Assembly (NCBI GenBank): GCA_013407085.1
Contig: JACCGJ010014207.1
Coordinates: forward strand, 1-64,000
Length of the DNA: 64,000 nucleotides
DNA from: Atriophallophorus winterbourni
Lineage: Eukaryota; Platyhelminthes; Trematoda; Plagiorchiida; Microphallidae
Reading direction: 5' to 3'
The notes beneath the pieces are model-generated. The model was given only the letters and a program-made list of their open reading frames with translations. It was not told the origin of the DNA and searched no databases. Both the position numbers and the translations under genes were made by a program. Below are positions 56,101-59,084 of the stretch, piece by piece; position 1 is the stretch's first letter, and each line of letters opens with the position of its first letter.

Positions 56101-57519
56101 TAAAAATCCAACGGTGGCATACAAGCGTTCCTTGTTTACCATTCCTCAACTGTTTCAAGCGCATGCGGATCCTGATCTTACTGTCTCTACCTGAAGAGTG
56201 CAAACAGCACGAAACCGGTCGTGGGGTGTTTGTGTCGGAAAAGCATGCAAATGAATATTTTGGTTCATGGTTATGAGTTTAACCCCATTAAACATGTGTT
56301 TGGACACATGCTTTGAACAGGTTGGTTGTACCAGCCTTATCTAACAGTGGCATACAAGCGCTACTTGTTTCATTCCTCATCAAGCGCATGCGGATCCTGA
56401 TGTCTCTACCTGAAGAGTGCAAACAGCACGAAACCGGTCGTGGGGTGTTTGTGTCGGAAAAGCATGCAAATGAATATTTTGGTTCATGGTTATGAGTTTA
56501 ACCCCATTGTGTTTGGACACATGCTTTGAACAGGTTGGTTGTACCAGCCTTATCTAACAGCATACAAGCGCTACTTGCATATCAATATATGGAATTTCGG
56601 ACAAATCATCAATTTTCTAGATGTGGCCGATGACTTAGATCATGTGGATCGATCGACTCAGCAAATTCCGTTTAACAGTGGCGCCACACCATAGCTTTGA
56701 AAAGCAGTATGCGTTCATGCAGACATAATGCCGAGCTTACAGAAGCTGAAATTTCGAATCAAGCTTCATCCTCCTTCTTCACAATTTTCCATTTCACTTC
56801 CTTGAATTCAACAGACATGAGGTAGGGTGAATTAGTGAGAGCCGTGAAATTATCACTCTAAATCAATCGTGCAAACGGTGTTCATATAATGTACATGTGA
56901 CTAAACAGACTGGCCGTGCCAGCCCAATGCAACAATGGCATACAAGTTCGTACTCGGTCTCTGTTCATACTTCCACCTTTGGTCTGACGAAGCCCCTGAA
57001 TCAGAAGCGAAACGTGACCAATAAACCGCTCTCACCGATTAATTACAAACTTTCTTTTTCCATGAATATGAATCCCCGATCGGTCACGAACGTTTTTCAC
57101 TACATCGCCAAAGTTCTTACTTGGTTTACAATTTTTTTATTGTCTCAAAGCATGCGGATCCAGATATCCCTACCTGATGAGTGCAAACAGCGCGGTGGAA
57201 ATGCATGCAAATACAGATTTCTGTGTACGAATTTTTGGGGCACATGTGATTGAGAGATCCATGTTCCGTTTAAATTTCTTCAACCCAAATGAGCGTGTCA
57301 ACAGCCTTTGTGTTTAGCGCATCCACTAAAATCATACACAACTACGCAATTCCCAACCATTCAATCCATTTTCAGGTCTACCAATTTTTCTCCGTTTTAT
57401 GCATAAGTTATCTTGGGAGTTTCGTGCTGTCCATGGTGAGCGAGGCGCCTGTACATGCGATGGAGCGTTTCATTCGTCGACCAGCGAAGCATTCACGCGA
57501 CCGACCATTACTGCCATAA
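22857..57519 (+). CDS. nrf-6-like: NRF-6-like membrane acyltransferase, 14 exons
   Basis: The joined exons give 2298 nt, a 765-residue protein with the frame kept at every junction. Layout: a hydrophobic signal or anchor segment (about 5-32), an extracellular NRF domain (about 60-230), a membrane segment after AIVTCAILLFLLAVG (about 230-245), a hydrophilic linker, then an acyltransferase-3 domain (about 310-760) with many membrane helices. Family landmarks are LDGIRFISMIWIIFGHT (H367), SVDTFFFMSG (401-410), HRFMRLTPLY, YMSNDMQF, LTYGAYMFH (688-696) and a C-terminal SEAPVHAMERFI. In C. elegans NRF-6 acts in lipid or drug handling. The substrate here is unknown. The CxPxxC motif expected near the end of the NRF domain is not visible. 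Exon 8 is duplicated beside an assembly gap. Confidence 0.93.
23239..23505 (+). CDS. nrf-6-like: NRF-6-like exon 2
   Basis: Opens after TTTACAG. Encodes LDSIGKIPPGISAG, WYGSYELC and RGRYCALGIHVD, the central NRF-domain blocks. To stay in frame with exon 3 it must end in phase 1: either at 23505 (GTGTAT donor) or at 23511 (GTTTAT donor). The attractive GTATGT at 23508 would break the frame. The next intron is 39 nt with the first choice. Reading past the donor gives LPSVCLST and then a stop. Confidence 0.82.
23545..23626 (+). CDS. nrf-6-like: NRF-6-like exon 3
   Basis: Small exon, 82 nt, after AATATAG. Encodes TFLDLSKSYCHLQDTELQKD and GWFYGA and ends in phase 2 at a perfect GTAAGT donor. It supplies the Cys and the linker that precede the first membrane segment after the NRF domain, and it is the only piece that joins exon 2 to exon 4 in frame. 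Confidence 0.75.
23627..26808 (+). other. Intron 3
   Basis: AT-rich intron of 3.2 kb. It holds a short LINE end at about 24410-24470 (ATTGCTTTTTCTACC followed by CTTGAATCTTGAAT units), the same tail type as at 30030 and 35640. Other open frames in it (23935-24132, 24792-25091) are AT-rich and have no domain. Confidence 0.7.
26809..27032 (+). CDS. nrf-6-like: NRF-6-like exon 4
   Basis: Follows a TTCTTTTTTAG acceptor. Encodes VTCAILLFLLAVGTATDIYL, the first membrane helix after the NRF domain, and then about 50 polar residues that form the linker to the catalytic domain. Ends in phase 1 at GTATGT. The frame stays open beyond the donor to 27142, but only the spliced form joins exon 5 in frame. 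Confidence 0.88.
27665..27755 (+). repeat. F4 hammerhead-like repeat, decayed
   Basis: CACCCTTG, TCAGAAGCGAAAC and CTGCTCTAACCGATTCATTG match the copies at 56978-57095 and 57941-58055. The CTGACGA core is damaged in this copy. Confidence 0.5.
27877..28060 (+). repeat. F3 short repeat
   Basis: A diverged copy of the roughly 210-bp repeat that is common at 62.2-63.9 kb: GTATGAAA, then GGGTTGCCC, then AAATAGAAATGGCAGT, then CTGCACGATTGCAAATCCG. Confidence 0.7.
28430..29640 (-). mobile_element. LINE fragment (reverse transcriptase part)
   Basis: Minus-strand reading gives MVASKTFDRVRHDILIIRLR, ILVNWLRDYLL, VTSGVPQSLVL and MNDAVKDI, and further on PSFQERMSKLKRHRFTQ. These are the reverse transcriptase core and thumb of a CR1/Jockey-like element with many stops. 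The catalytic ADD box is not readable. Confidence 0.75.
29695..29955. repeat. Repeat shared with the right end of the window
   Basis: GGCAATATAATATATTTCGA, AGAAATAATTTTGATACAAC and GTGTGGGAAAA recur in the same order at about 63860-63995. Nature unknown. It lies between two LINE fragments and could be part of either. Confidence 0.5.
30020..31080 (-). mobile_element. LINE 3' part with CTTGAAT-type tail
   Basis: Minus-strand reading: KDLGVWICGSLKNGLQC, then RIYHRASKLVIGLENLPF, FADRLSKLKL and LSQRRLRADLLLTFKI, then RRYFYSVRICFAWNSLPANL and FKLKLDDFLRANP, ending at a stop near 30178. The 3' end carries three TTGAATC-like units (complement at 30031-30056). The C-terminal 131 residues are an unbroken frame, so this is one of the younger copies. 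Confidence 0.85.
31225..31437 (+). CDS. nrf-6-like: NRF-6-like exon 5
   Basis: After a GTTTTCCAG acceptor. Encodes LCAYSLPYNAWKLCNT, then PLSCLDGIRFISMIWIIFGH, the start of the acyltransferase-3 domain with the invariant His (H367). Ends in phase 1 at a GTAAGT donor. Confidence 0.95.
31890..32220 (-). repeat. F1 repeat, about one and a half units
   Basis: Contains the unit blocks TTGGATAAGGCTGG, CGACCAACCTGTT, GCATGCATTTCC, the hammerhead region and GAAACAGTGGAAGAATGG, then starts again. The ribozyme strand is the minus strand. Its core at about 32015-32060 keeps CTGATGA, stem II and GAAA but has CCGGAC instead of CCGGTC, and stem I is weakened, so it is probably inactive. Confidence 0.8.
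32400..32720 (+). mobile_element. Tail of a C2H2-ended LINE (family with CAA-rich 3' end)
   Basis: The plus strand reads CEQCEK, then GIGLFSHSKHC, the zinc-finger-like end seen at 40638-40720 on the minus strand. It is followed by a 3' end with GGTCGACATCGACAGAAGG and AAAACAACC. Upstream, the complement of the CACAATGCC region is visible near 32420-32460. Confidence 0.65.
32820..32905 (-). mobile_element. Opposed fragment of the same LINE family
   Basis: GACGCTTTACACAATGCCTC followed by GAGCAAGTTCTTCC matches 40808-40870 almost exactly, so this is a minus-strand fragment facing the plus-strand tail at 32400-32720. Confidence 0.65.
34178..34240 (+). repeat. F4 hammerhead-like repeat, short
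   Basis: GGTCTGACGAAG, TTCTGTATCA and GTGAAACG follow the order of the F4 motif at 57948, but stem II is damaged. Truncated on both sides. Confidence 0.5.
34331..34427 (+). CDS. nrf-6-like: NRF-6-like exon 6
   Basis: After ATATTTCAAG. Encodes NVVLAYPKVLSARSFEVMIN, then AALSVDTFFFMS, a strongly conserved block of the family. Starts in phase 1 and ends in phase 2 at GTAAGT. A LINE begins within about 40 bp of this donor. Confidence 0.95.
34440..35665 (+). mobile_element. 5'-truncated LINE with TTGATTC-type tail
   Basis: Plus-strand reading across frameshifts: VSKAFNKVNHSLFLQKLVQY, LLSWLIDYLTDRHVRASI, SGVPQGSVLMPILFLVYIND, FADDIKC (catalytic box intact), ASGILGMQENIWAVFS, TYMHPTIEYMILAW, then NCRATKLVDEMQHIPYQELM and RRYFFSVPISFFG. 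The 3' end has ATTGATTCTTGATTCT. Same family type as the LINE at 30020-31080. Confidence 0.88.
36185..36262 (-). ncRNA. F4 hammerhead-like motif
   Basis: The minus strand reads TTGGT, CCGACGA (one change from CTGACGA), a 7-bp hairpin GCTTCTG/CAGAAGC with loop TGT, GAAA, CGTT, then ACCCAA, which can pair with the starting TTGGT. This order is that of a hammerhead with a minimal stem III. One unpaired A before stem II and the C in the core make activity doubtful. Confidence 0.4.
36365..36395 (+). repeat. F2 edge fragment
   Basis: TTGTGGTGCTTACATCCCC and CACACCC match the edge of F2 units at 50636 and 55013. No ribozyme core is present. Confidence 0.45.
36880..37960 (-). mobile_element. LINE reverse transcriptase, minus strand
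   Basis: From right to left: KSGVITPIFKGG, LLPVLNKIMERIV, FRSHRSCQTNLLIALDDWTK, VYYLDISKAFNRVNHHLLLQ, LSDRHARVRVN and YINDL, then CEKLQMDLDHVSNWEAMNDM and NLGVWISGNLK. Blocks of a CR1/Jockey-like reverse transcriptase in good order. The first two frames (37944-37726 and 37725-37477) abut. The 3' part near 36890 matches the ends at 58390 and 30570. Confidence 0.85.
37027..37072. repeat. TA/TATG microsatellite
   Basis: About 45 bp of alternating A and T with two internal GTATAT/ATACAT interruptions, making it nearly self-complementary. It lies within the decayed LINE. Confidence 0.8.
38662..38703 (+). ncRNA. F2 hammerhead ribozyme motif, intact
   Basis: All core positions fit the type I hammerhead consensus. 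Stem I is CTCCAC with GTGGAG (6 Watson-Crick pairs). The core is CTGATGA. Stem II is TGGC with GTCA (one G-T pair) around AAACA. Then GAA, then A-CCGG-T as a minimal stem III, and cleavage after GTA at 38697. It is in sense orientation in intron 6 of the host gene. Stem III is only two pairs and self-complementary, so efficient cleavage would probably need a dimer. Flanked by F2 sequence (TTACTGT before, no full second unit). Confidence 0.85.
39215..39450 (-). repeat. F2 repeat with decayed ribozyme
   Basis: Starts TTGTGGTGCTCACATCCC. The ribozyme strand (minus) keeps CTGATGA, the AAACAG loop and GAAA, but has CCGCTT in place of CCGGTA and no stem I. Downstream it shares GCCACTGTTAAA and CGATGTTCAAATA with the unit at 50770-50830. 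Confidence 0.7.
39641..39745 (+). CDS. nrf-6-like: NRF-6-like exon 7
   Basis: After a GTTCCACTTCAG acceptor. Encodes GLLTVYLTLDRFRSVRTALG and KFWAVYVLHRFM. The HRFMR at the end joins exon 8 (LTPLY), a conserved family block. Phase 2 in and phase 2 out. Confidence 0.95.
40195..40500 (+). mobile_element. RTE-type 3' end with GATGAT tail
   Basis: Matches 52365-52650 over about 290 bp, with shared CGTAGCTATTTAAGT, TTTTACTTTTTCATGGTTG-like and GCAGTTAAGCATTCGGTAC blocks. It ends in GATGATGATG. At 52 kb this sequence follows an RTE C-terminus, so I read it as the 3' untranslated end of that family. Confidence 0.7.
40570..41100 (-). mobile_element. LINE C-terminus with zinc-finger end and CAA tail
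   Basis: The minus-strand frame 41096-40638 (152 residues) is open: LSKAGLQSMFTLLRQRRLRW, LGHVYRMENGRIPKDLLYGD, GRPHLRYKDVCKRDMKALDI, SWEELALDRSLWRHCVK, then a C2H2-like end CKRCGRDCSSRIGLFSHSK. The 3' end carries CAACAACAACAA. This is the conserved tail of an RTE/CR1-like LINE found across invertebrates. An unbroken frame suggests a recent insertion. Confidence 0.85.
41139..41195 (-). mobile_element. Second short tail of the same LINE
   Basis: GTTGTTGTTGGTCTCCTTCG followed by GTCGATGTCGACCATG repeats the 3' end at 40573-40620. Only about 57 bp, upstream of the truncated 5' edge of the longer copy, giving two stacked insertions in the same orientation. Confidence 0.75.
42340..42460 (-). repeat. 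F1 relic
   Basis: GGGTTTAACACAATC, GTGTGTGGACACATGTGATTG and CAGTTTGTCGTGCCAAAC follow the F1 order with many changes. No ribozyme core. Confidence 0.55.
42440..43059 (+). repeat. Tandem segment containing exon 8, copy A
   Basis: Aligns with 43500-44140. The intron part differs by many one-base indels and substitutions. The last 150 bp before the exon are about 95% identical. The copy ends at the assembly gap. Confidence 0.85.
42919..43059 (+). CDS. nrf-6-like: NRF-6-like exon 8, copy A (cut by gap)
   Basis: Encodes LTPLYMLVLILYTGLLNHIY, DGPFYMQDPKSSD and CKNHWYLIYL, identical in protein to copy B over all 47 codons. The three base differences I see (CTG/TTG, TAT/TAC, GAC/GAT) are synonymous. 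The exon end and its donor are lost in the gap. It cannot be spliced to copy B in frame, so the two are either alternatives or an assembly duplicate. Confidence 0.8.
43060..43079. other. Assembly gap of 20 N
   Basis: Twenty unknown bases, right at the end of exon 8 copy A. The true length is unknown. The sequence resumes with an F1 repeat. Confidence 1.
43080..43490 (-). repeat. F1 array
   Basis: Two units about 233 bp apart (TTGGATAAGGCTGGTACGAC at 43083 and 43316). Each unit has a palindrome-like GGTTGGTACGACC complement, a GGGTTAAACCC palindrome and GCATGC. The first unit carries an intact minus-strand ribozyme (43200-43241). The second is joined near 43405 to an inverted piece whose ribozyme (about 43425-43468, plus strand) has a damaged core (CTGCTGA). 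Confidence 0.85.
43200..43241 (-). ncRNA. F1 hammerhead ribozyme motif, intact, antisense
   Basis: On the minus strand: stem I CCCTAC with GTGGGG (one G-T), core CTGATGA, stem II GTGC/GCAC around AAACA, GAAA, CCGGTC, with the cleavage position after the complement of 43206. All conserved hammerhead positions are present. It is antisense to the host gene, so it would act only in an antisense transcript. Confidence 0.85.
43500..44164 (+). repeat. Tandem segment containing exon 8, copy B
   Basis: Second copy of the segment at 42440-43059, with scattered one-base insertions (longer homopolymer runs) in the intron part. It contains the complete exon. Confidence 0.85.
43999..44164 (+). CDS. nrf-6-like: NRF-6-like exon 8, copy B (complete)
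   Basis: After ATTTCACAG. Encodes LTPLYMLVLILYTGLLNHIY through CKNHWYLIYLNNLVKSSEI. Phase 2 in, phase 0 out at GTGAGT, which joins exon 9 (CMGWTWY) exactly as in the family. This is the copy used in the gene model. Confidence 0.93.
44310..44900. repeat. F1 units in opposed orientation
   Basis: 44318-44410 is one orientation (GGTTGGTACGACCAACC, GGGGTTAACCCC). 44440-44890 is the other, with two units. The head-to-head arms at 44325-44355 and 44470-44500 can pair. Ribozyme cores at 44571-44615 (CAGGTGA in place of CTGANGA) and 44811-44850 (stem II lost) are damaged, though the first keeps stem II, GAAA and CCGGTCGTGG. Confidence 0.75.
45080..45175 (-). repeat. F1 fragment
   Basis: CATGTTTGTCGTACCAGCC and TTATCCAACGGATGTG match the F1 unit edge. 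It joins the F3 copy that follows. Confidence 0.55.
45176..45430 (-). repeat. F3 repeat, minus strand
   Basis: Contains GTGAGCTGCATGCTGAAAC, AGTCTCACTACCATTTCC, TAGGCCTATGCAACCTG and GGCACTTTGCCTGGATCA, the complements of the copies at 62.2-63.9 kb. Confidence 0.75.
45500..45720 (+). repeat. F1 unit with decayed ribozyme
   Basis: CTGTCCCTACCTG is kept, but stem II and GAAA are lost (TTACAACACCAAACACG follows). GGGTGTATGTGATTG and the unit edge with AACAGATTGGTCCTGCC continue the F1 order. Confidence 0.65.
45896..45978 (+). CDS. nrf-6-like: NRF-6-like exon 9
   Basis: After CATTTATAG. Encodes CMGWTWYMSNDMQFSL and VLAPIFITLAT, a conserved block followed by a membrane helix. Phase 0 in, phase 2 out at GTGAGT. 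Confidence 0.95.
46400..46800 (-). mobile_element. LINE C-terminal fragment
   Basis: The minus strand across frames reads RRKKHSPEF, then NISYVKSFML, RRTIRDLLLLYKIFHTLN and then RRHFYSARVCFSRNSLPS and FKTKLDKFPFNYSFP. This is the end of a CR1/Jockey-like ORF2, close to the tail at 30178-30573. Confidence 0.75.
47945..48080 (-). repeat. F2 repeat
   Basis: ATTACACTCCACAACCGG and TCATCAGATGGAGACGATAA follow the F2 order, with the ribozyme on the minus strand. Confidence 0.65.
47972..48003 (-). ncRNA. F2 hammerhead motif, stem II weakened
   Basis: The minus strand has stem I CTCCAT with GTGGAG (6 pairs, one G-T), core CTGATGA, GAAA and CCGGTT. Stem II has only two good pairs (CGAC against TCCG). 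Activity is uncertain. Confidence 0.55.
48357..48464 (+). CDS. nrf-6-like: NRF-6-like exon 10
   Basis: After CCATTACAG. Encodes NDYVGLAFASSLVVSSAATY and GIISYQKGYGIITVD, a membrane helix and loop. Phase 2 in, phase 2 out at GTGAGT. Confidence 0.93.
48465..50414 (+). other. Intron 10
   Basis: An intron of 1.95 kb. The minus-strand frame 49907-49563 and the others here show no domain. I recognise no repeat in it. Confidence 0.6.
50415..50520 (+). CDS. nrf-6-like: NRF-6-like exon 11
   Basis: After TGTGTTTTAG. Encodes RWFSDLYVLPYTRWGAYAIG and MILGWLLLRHPTIPL. The PYTR.G.Y.IGM.LG pattern is the family signature before the last group of helices. Phase 2 in, phase 0 out at GTAAGT. Confidence 0.95.
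50665..50706 (-). ncRNA. F2 hammerhead motif 1 of the pair
   Basis: The minus strand has core CTGACGA, stem II CGGC/GCCA (three pairs with the first position mismatched), GAAA, CCGGTA and stem I CTCCAC against GTGGTG (four contiguous pairs). Confidence 0.6.
50906..50947 (-). ncRNA. F2 hammerhead motif 2 of the pair
   Basis: The minus strand has core CTGATGA, stem II AGGC/GTCA (first position mismatched), GAAA, CCGGTA and stem I CTTCAC against GTGATG (four contiguous pairs). Cleavage here and at 50671 would release a 241-nt unit from an antisense transcript. Confidence 0.55.
51055..51300 (+). mobile_element. LINE C-terminal fragment
   Basis: The plus strand reads YVFAERLRRLELRRLVQRIM, RGDLILAYKILNIVSQPLDI and LFHTSITYKRFEKNERP, the thumb and C-terminus of a CR1/Jockey-like LINE. 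Short, truncated at both ends. Confidence 0.75.
52020..52650 (+). mobile_element. RTE-type LINE C-terminus and 3' end
   Basis: The plus strand reads RLRLLDYVLRKPDHRLPKRI, LYATPHPDWRKSSDGQIVT and LKTLTSNLSKVSAACLP, then PRDQISQ and LVTLPDMSRNRVQ. This is the conserved C-terminus of RTE-clade LINEs. About 300 bp of untranslated end follow, up to GATGATGATGATG. The same 3' end lies at 40195-40500. Confidence 0.8.
53170..53900 (+). mobile_element. RTE element with internal deletion
   Basis: TTTIATWNVRNLYDT, EAADMRKYNLTI, GISESRWFGSGQMRLTLGEL, LLYSDHEQEDAAHIQGVALM and LSKSAQRAFIGWKAYG are the endonuclease start (53180-53440). IDWPHPPQTCIKH and GERGRPRNTWRRGLDADA (about 53660-53760) are the C-terminus. 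The whole reverse transcriptase between them is missing. This protein family is abundant in schistosomes. Confidence 0.88.
54099..54315 (+). CDS. nrf-6-like: NRF-6-like exon 12
   Basis: After CCAATTTTACAG. Encodes KRNLRNLILVPLVGIGIAST, then LCLLVVYGSYGV and RPTFAIGLAITVYLCATRWA. Two membrane helices with a loop. Phase 0 in, phase 1 out at GTTAGT. Confidence 0.93.
54420..54515 (+). repeat. F2 relic
   Basis: TGGTGTTGCTCATATCTCC, CGCAACCGCTTTCTG and GTGGAAACAGTGAGTC follow the F2 order with deletions. The core is lost. Confidence 0.5.
55010..55068 (+). repeat. F2 edge fragment
   Basis: AATGTATTGTGGTGCTCACA, CACTAACGGTTTCTGG and CTGTTGATGA match the left edge of F2 units and then break off inside the ribozyme. 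Confidence 0.65.
55395..55720 (-). mobile_element. Fragment of the C2H2-ended LINE
   Basis: ATTCGGGAGGAACAATCTCT, GACGTTTTACACAGTGCC and GAGCAAATTGTTCC match 40678-40870 in the same minus orientation. Diverged, no open frame. Confidence 0.65.
55782..55924 (+). CDS. nrf-6-like: NRF-6-like exon 13
   Basis: After TTTCATTTTAG. Encodes PIRMVLSWSAFRIPARLTYG, AYMFHLIVIYHMVYGSKTTF and SVDTFLW. The LSW...LTYGAYMFH block is the family signature of the penultimate helices, with H696. Phase 1 in, phase 0 out at GTAAGT. Confidence 0.95.
56185..56226 (+). ncRNA. F1 hammerhead ribozyme motif A, intact, sense in intron 13
   Basis: Stem I CTCTAC (56185-56190) against GTGGGG (56221-56226) gives six pairs including G-T. 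Core CTGAAGA. Stem II GTGC/GCAC with loop AAACA. GAAA. Minimal stem III within ACCGGT. Cleavage after C at 56220. Every invariant hammerhead position is present. The short stem III suggests dimeric action, which the tandem copy downstream could supply. Confidence 0.88.
56404..56445 (+). ncRNA. F1 hammerhead ribozyme motif B, intact, sense in intron 13
   Basis: Identical in all positions to motif A. Cleavage after 56439. Together the two motifs would release a 219-nt RNA (56221-56439) with ends suited to circularisation. Confidence 0.88.
56890..56950 (+). repeat. F1 edge fragment
   Basis: CATGTGACTAAACAG, CTGGCCGTGCCAGCCC and CAATGGCATACAAGTTC match the F1 unit edge in the orientation of the array upstream. 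Confidence 0.6.
56978..57095 (+). ncRNA. F4 hammerhead-like repeat
   Basis: GGT, CTGACGA, a partial stem II (CTG/CAG), GAAA, CGTG, ACC. The cleavage position is G, which hammerheads do not accept, so this copy is probably dead. Downstream CCGATTAATTACAAAC and CGATCGGTCAC match the copy at 57941. Confidence 0.45.
57160..57215 (+). repeat. F1 fragment with broken ribozyme
   Basis: CATGCGGATCC, TCCCTACCTGATGAGTGC and AAACAGCG are followed by GGTGGAAATGCATGC. The GAAACCGGTC part is deleted. Confidence 0.7.
57376..57519 (+). CDS. nrf-6-like: NRF-6-like exon 14 (last)
   Basis: After CCATTTTCAG. Encodes VYQFFSVLCISYLGSFVLSM, the last membrane helix, then VSEAPVHAMERFIRRPAK and a short basic tail ending LLP before TAA (57517-57519). 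Length and end agree with the family. Confidence 0.95.
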   Translation, partial: VYQFFSVLCISYLGSFVLSMVSEAPVHAMERFIRRPAKHSRDRPLLP

Positions 57520-57940
57520 GTCAGTCAGGAAACCAGCAGTTTCAACCCCGTGATTTCTATCCACAACCGCATGCATCATAAATTCATTTTTTTTGATTTG
57601 AACATTTTGTACGCAATTGCGCATTTCACCGATTGAACCGGCTTCGTTCATGAATTATTTTGTGATTTGTGAAACATTTGAAAATTATATATAAAAAATT
57701 GAATCTGTCTGCAATATCAGAAATATCGACAGAGTATTCTAAAACTAAATGACGATTTGATACAACATACACAGAGCCATCAATTTGAGCAAAGTGCCAA
57801 GCTCTCGTACTCAGTAGCGTGTAGTTGAGTAAAAAGGTCAGTGACTAGGGTGTCAAGTCAACGTACGCGCATTCATGTAACTCGTCAACTGATCGCCTCC
57901 ATGCTACTACTACCTAATCACGTTCCCTGTCCTGACTATC
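57520..57940 (+). other. 3' flank of the NRF-6-like gene
   Basis: Contains AT-rich sequence with ATATATAAAAAATTG near 57685, a possible weak polyadenylation region. No perfect AATAAA was found close to the stop. Nothing else recognised. Confidence 0.4.
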
Positions 57941-58055
57941 ACCCTTGGTCTGACGAAGCTTCTGTGTCAGAAGTGAAAGGTTACCCAAAACTGCTCTAAC
58001 CGATTGCATTCAAATTTATTTGCATTATGGATCGGTCACAAAAATATTCCAATCG
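57941..58055 (+). ncRNA. F4 hammerhead-like repeat, best copy
   Basis: CCCTTGGT, CTGACGA, an extra A, GCTTCTG/CAGAAGT around TGT, GAAA, GGTT, ACCC. The GGT...ACC closing stem and the order of blocks are hammerhead-like. Downstream CTGCTCTAACCGATTGCATT is shared with the other copies. The unpaired A before stem II and the weak stem III leave function open. Confidence 0.45.
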
Positions 58056-58099
58056 ATCGCCTCCAATTTTGTAAATATATCGCTGGATGGTGGCTCACC

Positions 58100-58480
58100 A
58101 CCTTAAAGGTCGCCGTGTACTTAGGGTCCCACACATGTTAAGAAATTTCGTAAACATATAGCACACAACCAAAACGGTGCCGGCAATCAAGCGTAAATTT
58201 GGGGTATGTCCGTGTCTTACCACACTCTTGAAAGAAGTGTCTTCCGGTTGACACAGTTCTATAGGTAAGAAGAATATCACGCCGTATCCTCCTAGGAGTA
58301 AAGTCACATAGACCCAGACGCCGCAACCTTTGTACATGACATTACGGAGACCCATCAATAACTTCGTCTCTCTGTTATAGATTTTATCAAAGGGGGCAAT
58401 ACCGTTTCGCAGCCAATGAACCTAAACCATTATCGCATACTCCATCATTGGGCGAAGTTTATTGTCCTTTATAACGTTAA
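58100..58480 (-). mobile_element. LINE C-terminal fragment
   Basis: The minus strand across frames reads LRPMMEYAIMV, WLRNGIAPFDKIYNRETKLL, MGLRNVMYKG, then MRRLGLCDFTPRRIRRDILL and TYRTVSTG. The 3' part of a CR1/Jockey-like ORF2, related to the one at 36880-37960. Confidence 0.8.
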
Positions 58481-58744
58481 TGGTGATCCAGAAAAAAAGA
58501 TTATGAAGCGTATTTATAATGAGATTGTGATATTCCGCATTCCAAAGAATGCCATGATAATACATAGTCGATCCAAAATAGACCGAACAGCCCACATGCG
58601 GTCTATGGCTGTGCGACACTTGCCTGGGCCAAACTGAGAAGAATTTCGTCATCATCATAGTCTACATCGAACAGATTTTTATCACCGCCTGCCACTCTAT
58701 TTACATTATATGCTTCCACTAGAACGTCAGTACAACGTTGAGCA

Positions 58745-59050
58745 ATAATAGAGAAATCGGACACCCTCGTCAGACACCACTTACCATAGGAAAGTTGGCT
58801 GATTGGCTAACGTCGCACCGAGAACCAATCGAAGAAAGTGTCAGAAATATGTTTGCATACTTTTGCGGGACACATTTGTGAAAACAGGTAGTAAACAATG
58901 CGTTTCCATCACCCGATTTGTGGTAGTCTTACTCTAAGACTTGCGATTGTTTCAGTAACCTTGTATGTTTGTCGGGCAATGTGATGAGGAACTGAACACT
59001 AATGAGACGCCCCAGTCTAGTCCACAGGGTTCTTTCTCATAGGCGAGTCA
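58745..59050 (+). repeat. Repeat X, copy 1
   Basis: CGTCAGACACCAC, AGGAAAGTTGGCTGATTGGC, GTGGTAGTCTTACTC and AACCTTGTATGTTTGTCGGG recur in the next copy. The AACCTTGTATGTT and GTGA.GAG stretch also occurs at 52345-52375 in the RTE 3' end, so X is probably related to that family. Confidence 0.6.
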
Positions 59051-59084
59051 ATTAGAAAATTGAAATGAAATGGAGTGTTTGGAA

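Larger units (their letters stand above)
56110..56580 (+). repeat. F1 tandem array in sense orientation
   Basis: Two complete units and the start of a third: GGCATACAAGCG at 56115 and 56350, CATACAAGCGCTACTTG at 56561. Units are almost identical. The second has lost short stretches, for example TTTACC and the sequence between CATTCCTCA and CAAGCG. Each unit contains the ribozyme, a GGTTATGAGTTTAACCCCA stretch, GTGTTTGGACACATGC and CAGGTTGGTTGTACCAGCC. Near-identity implies recent amplification or conversion. Confidence 0.9.
55925..57375 (+). other. Intron 13 (last)
   Basis: An intron of 1.45 kb that carries a tandem F1 array with two intact sense ribozymes (56110-56580), an F1 edge at 56890-56950, an F4 copy (56978-57095) and a broken F1 core at about 57168. 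Confidence 0.85.
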
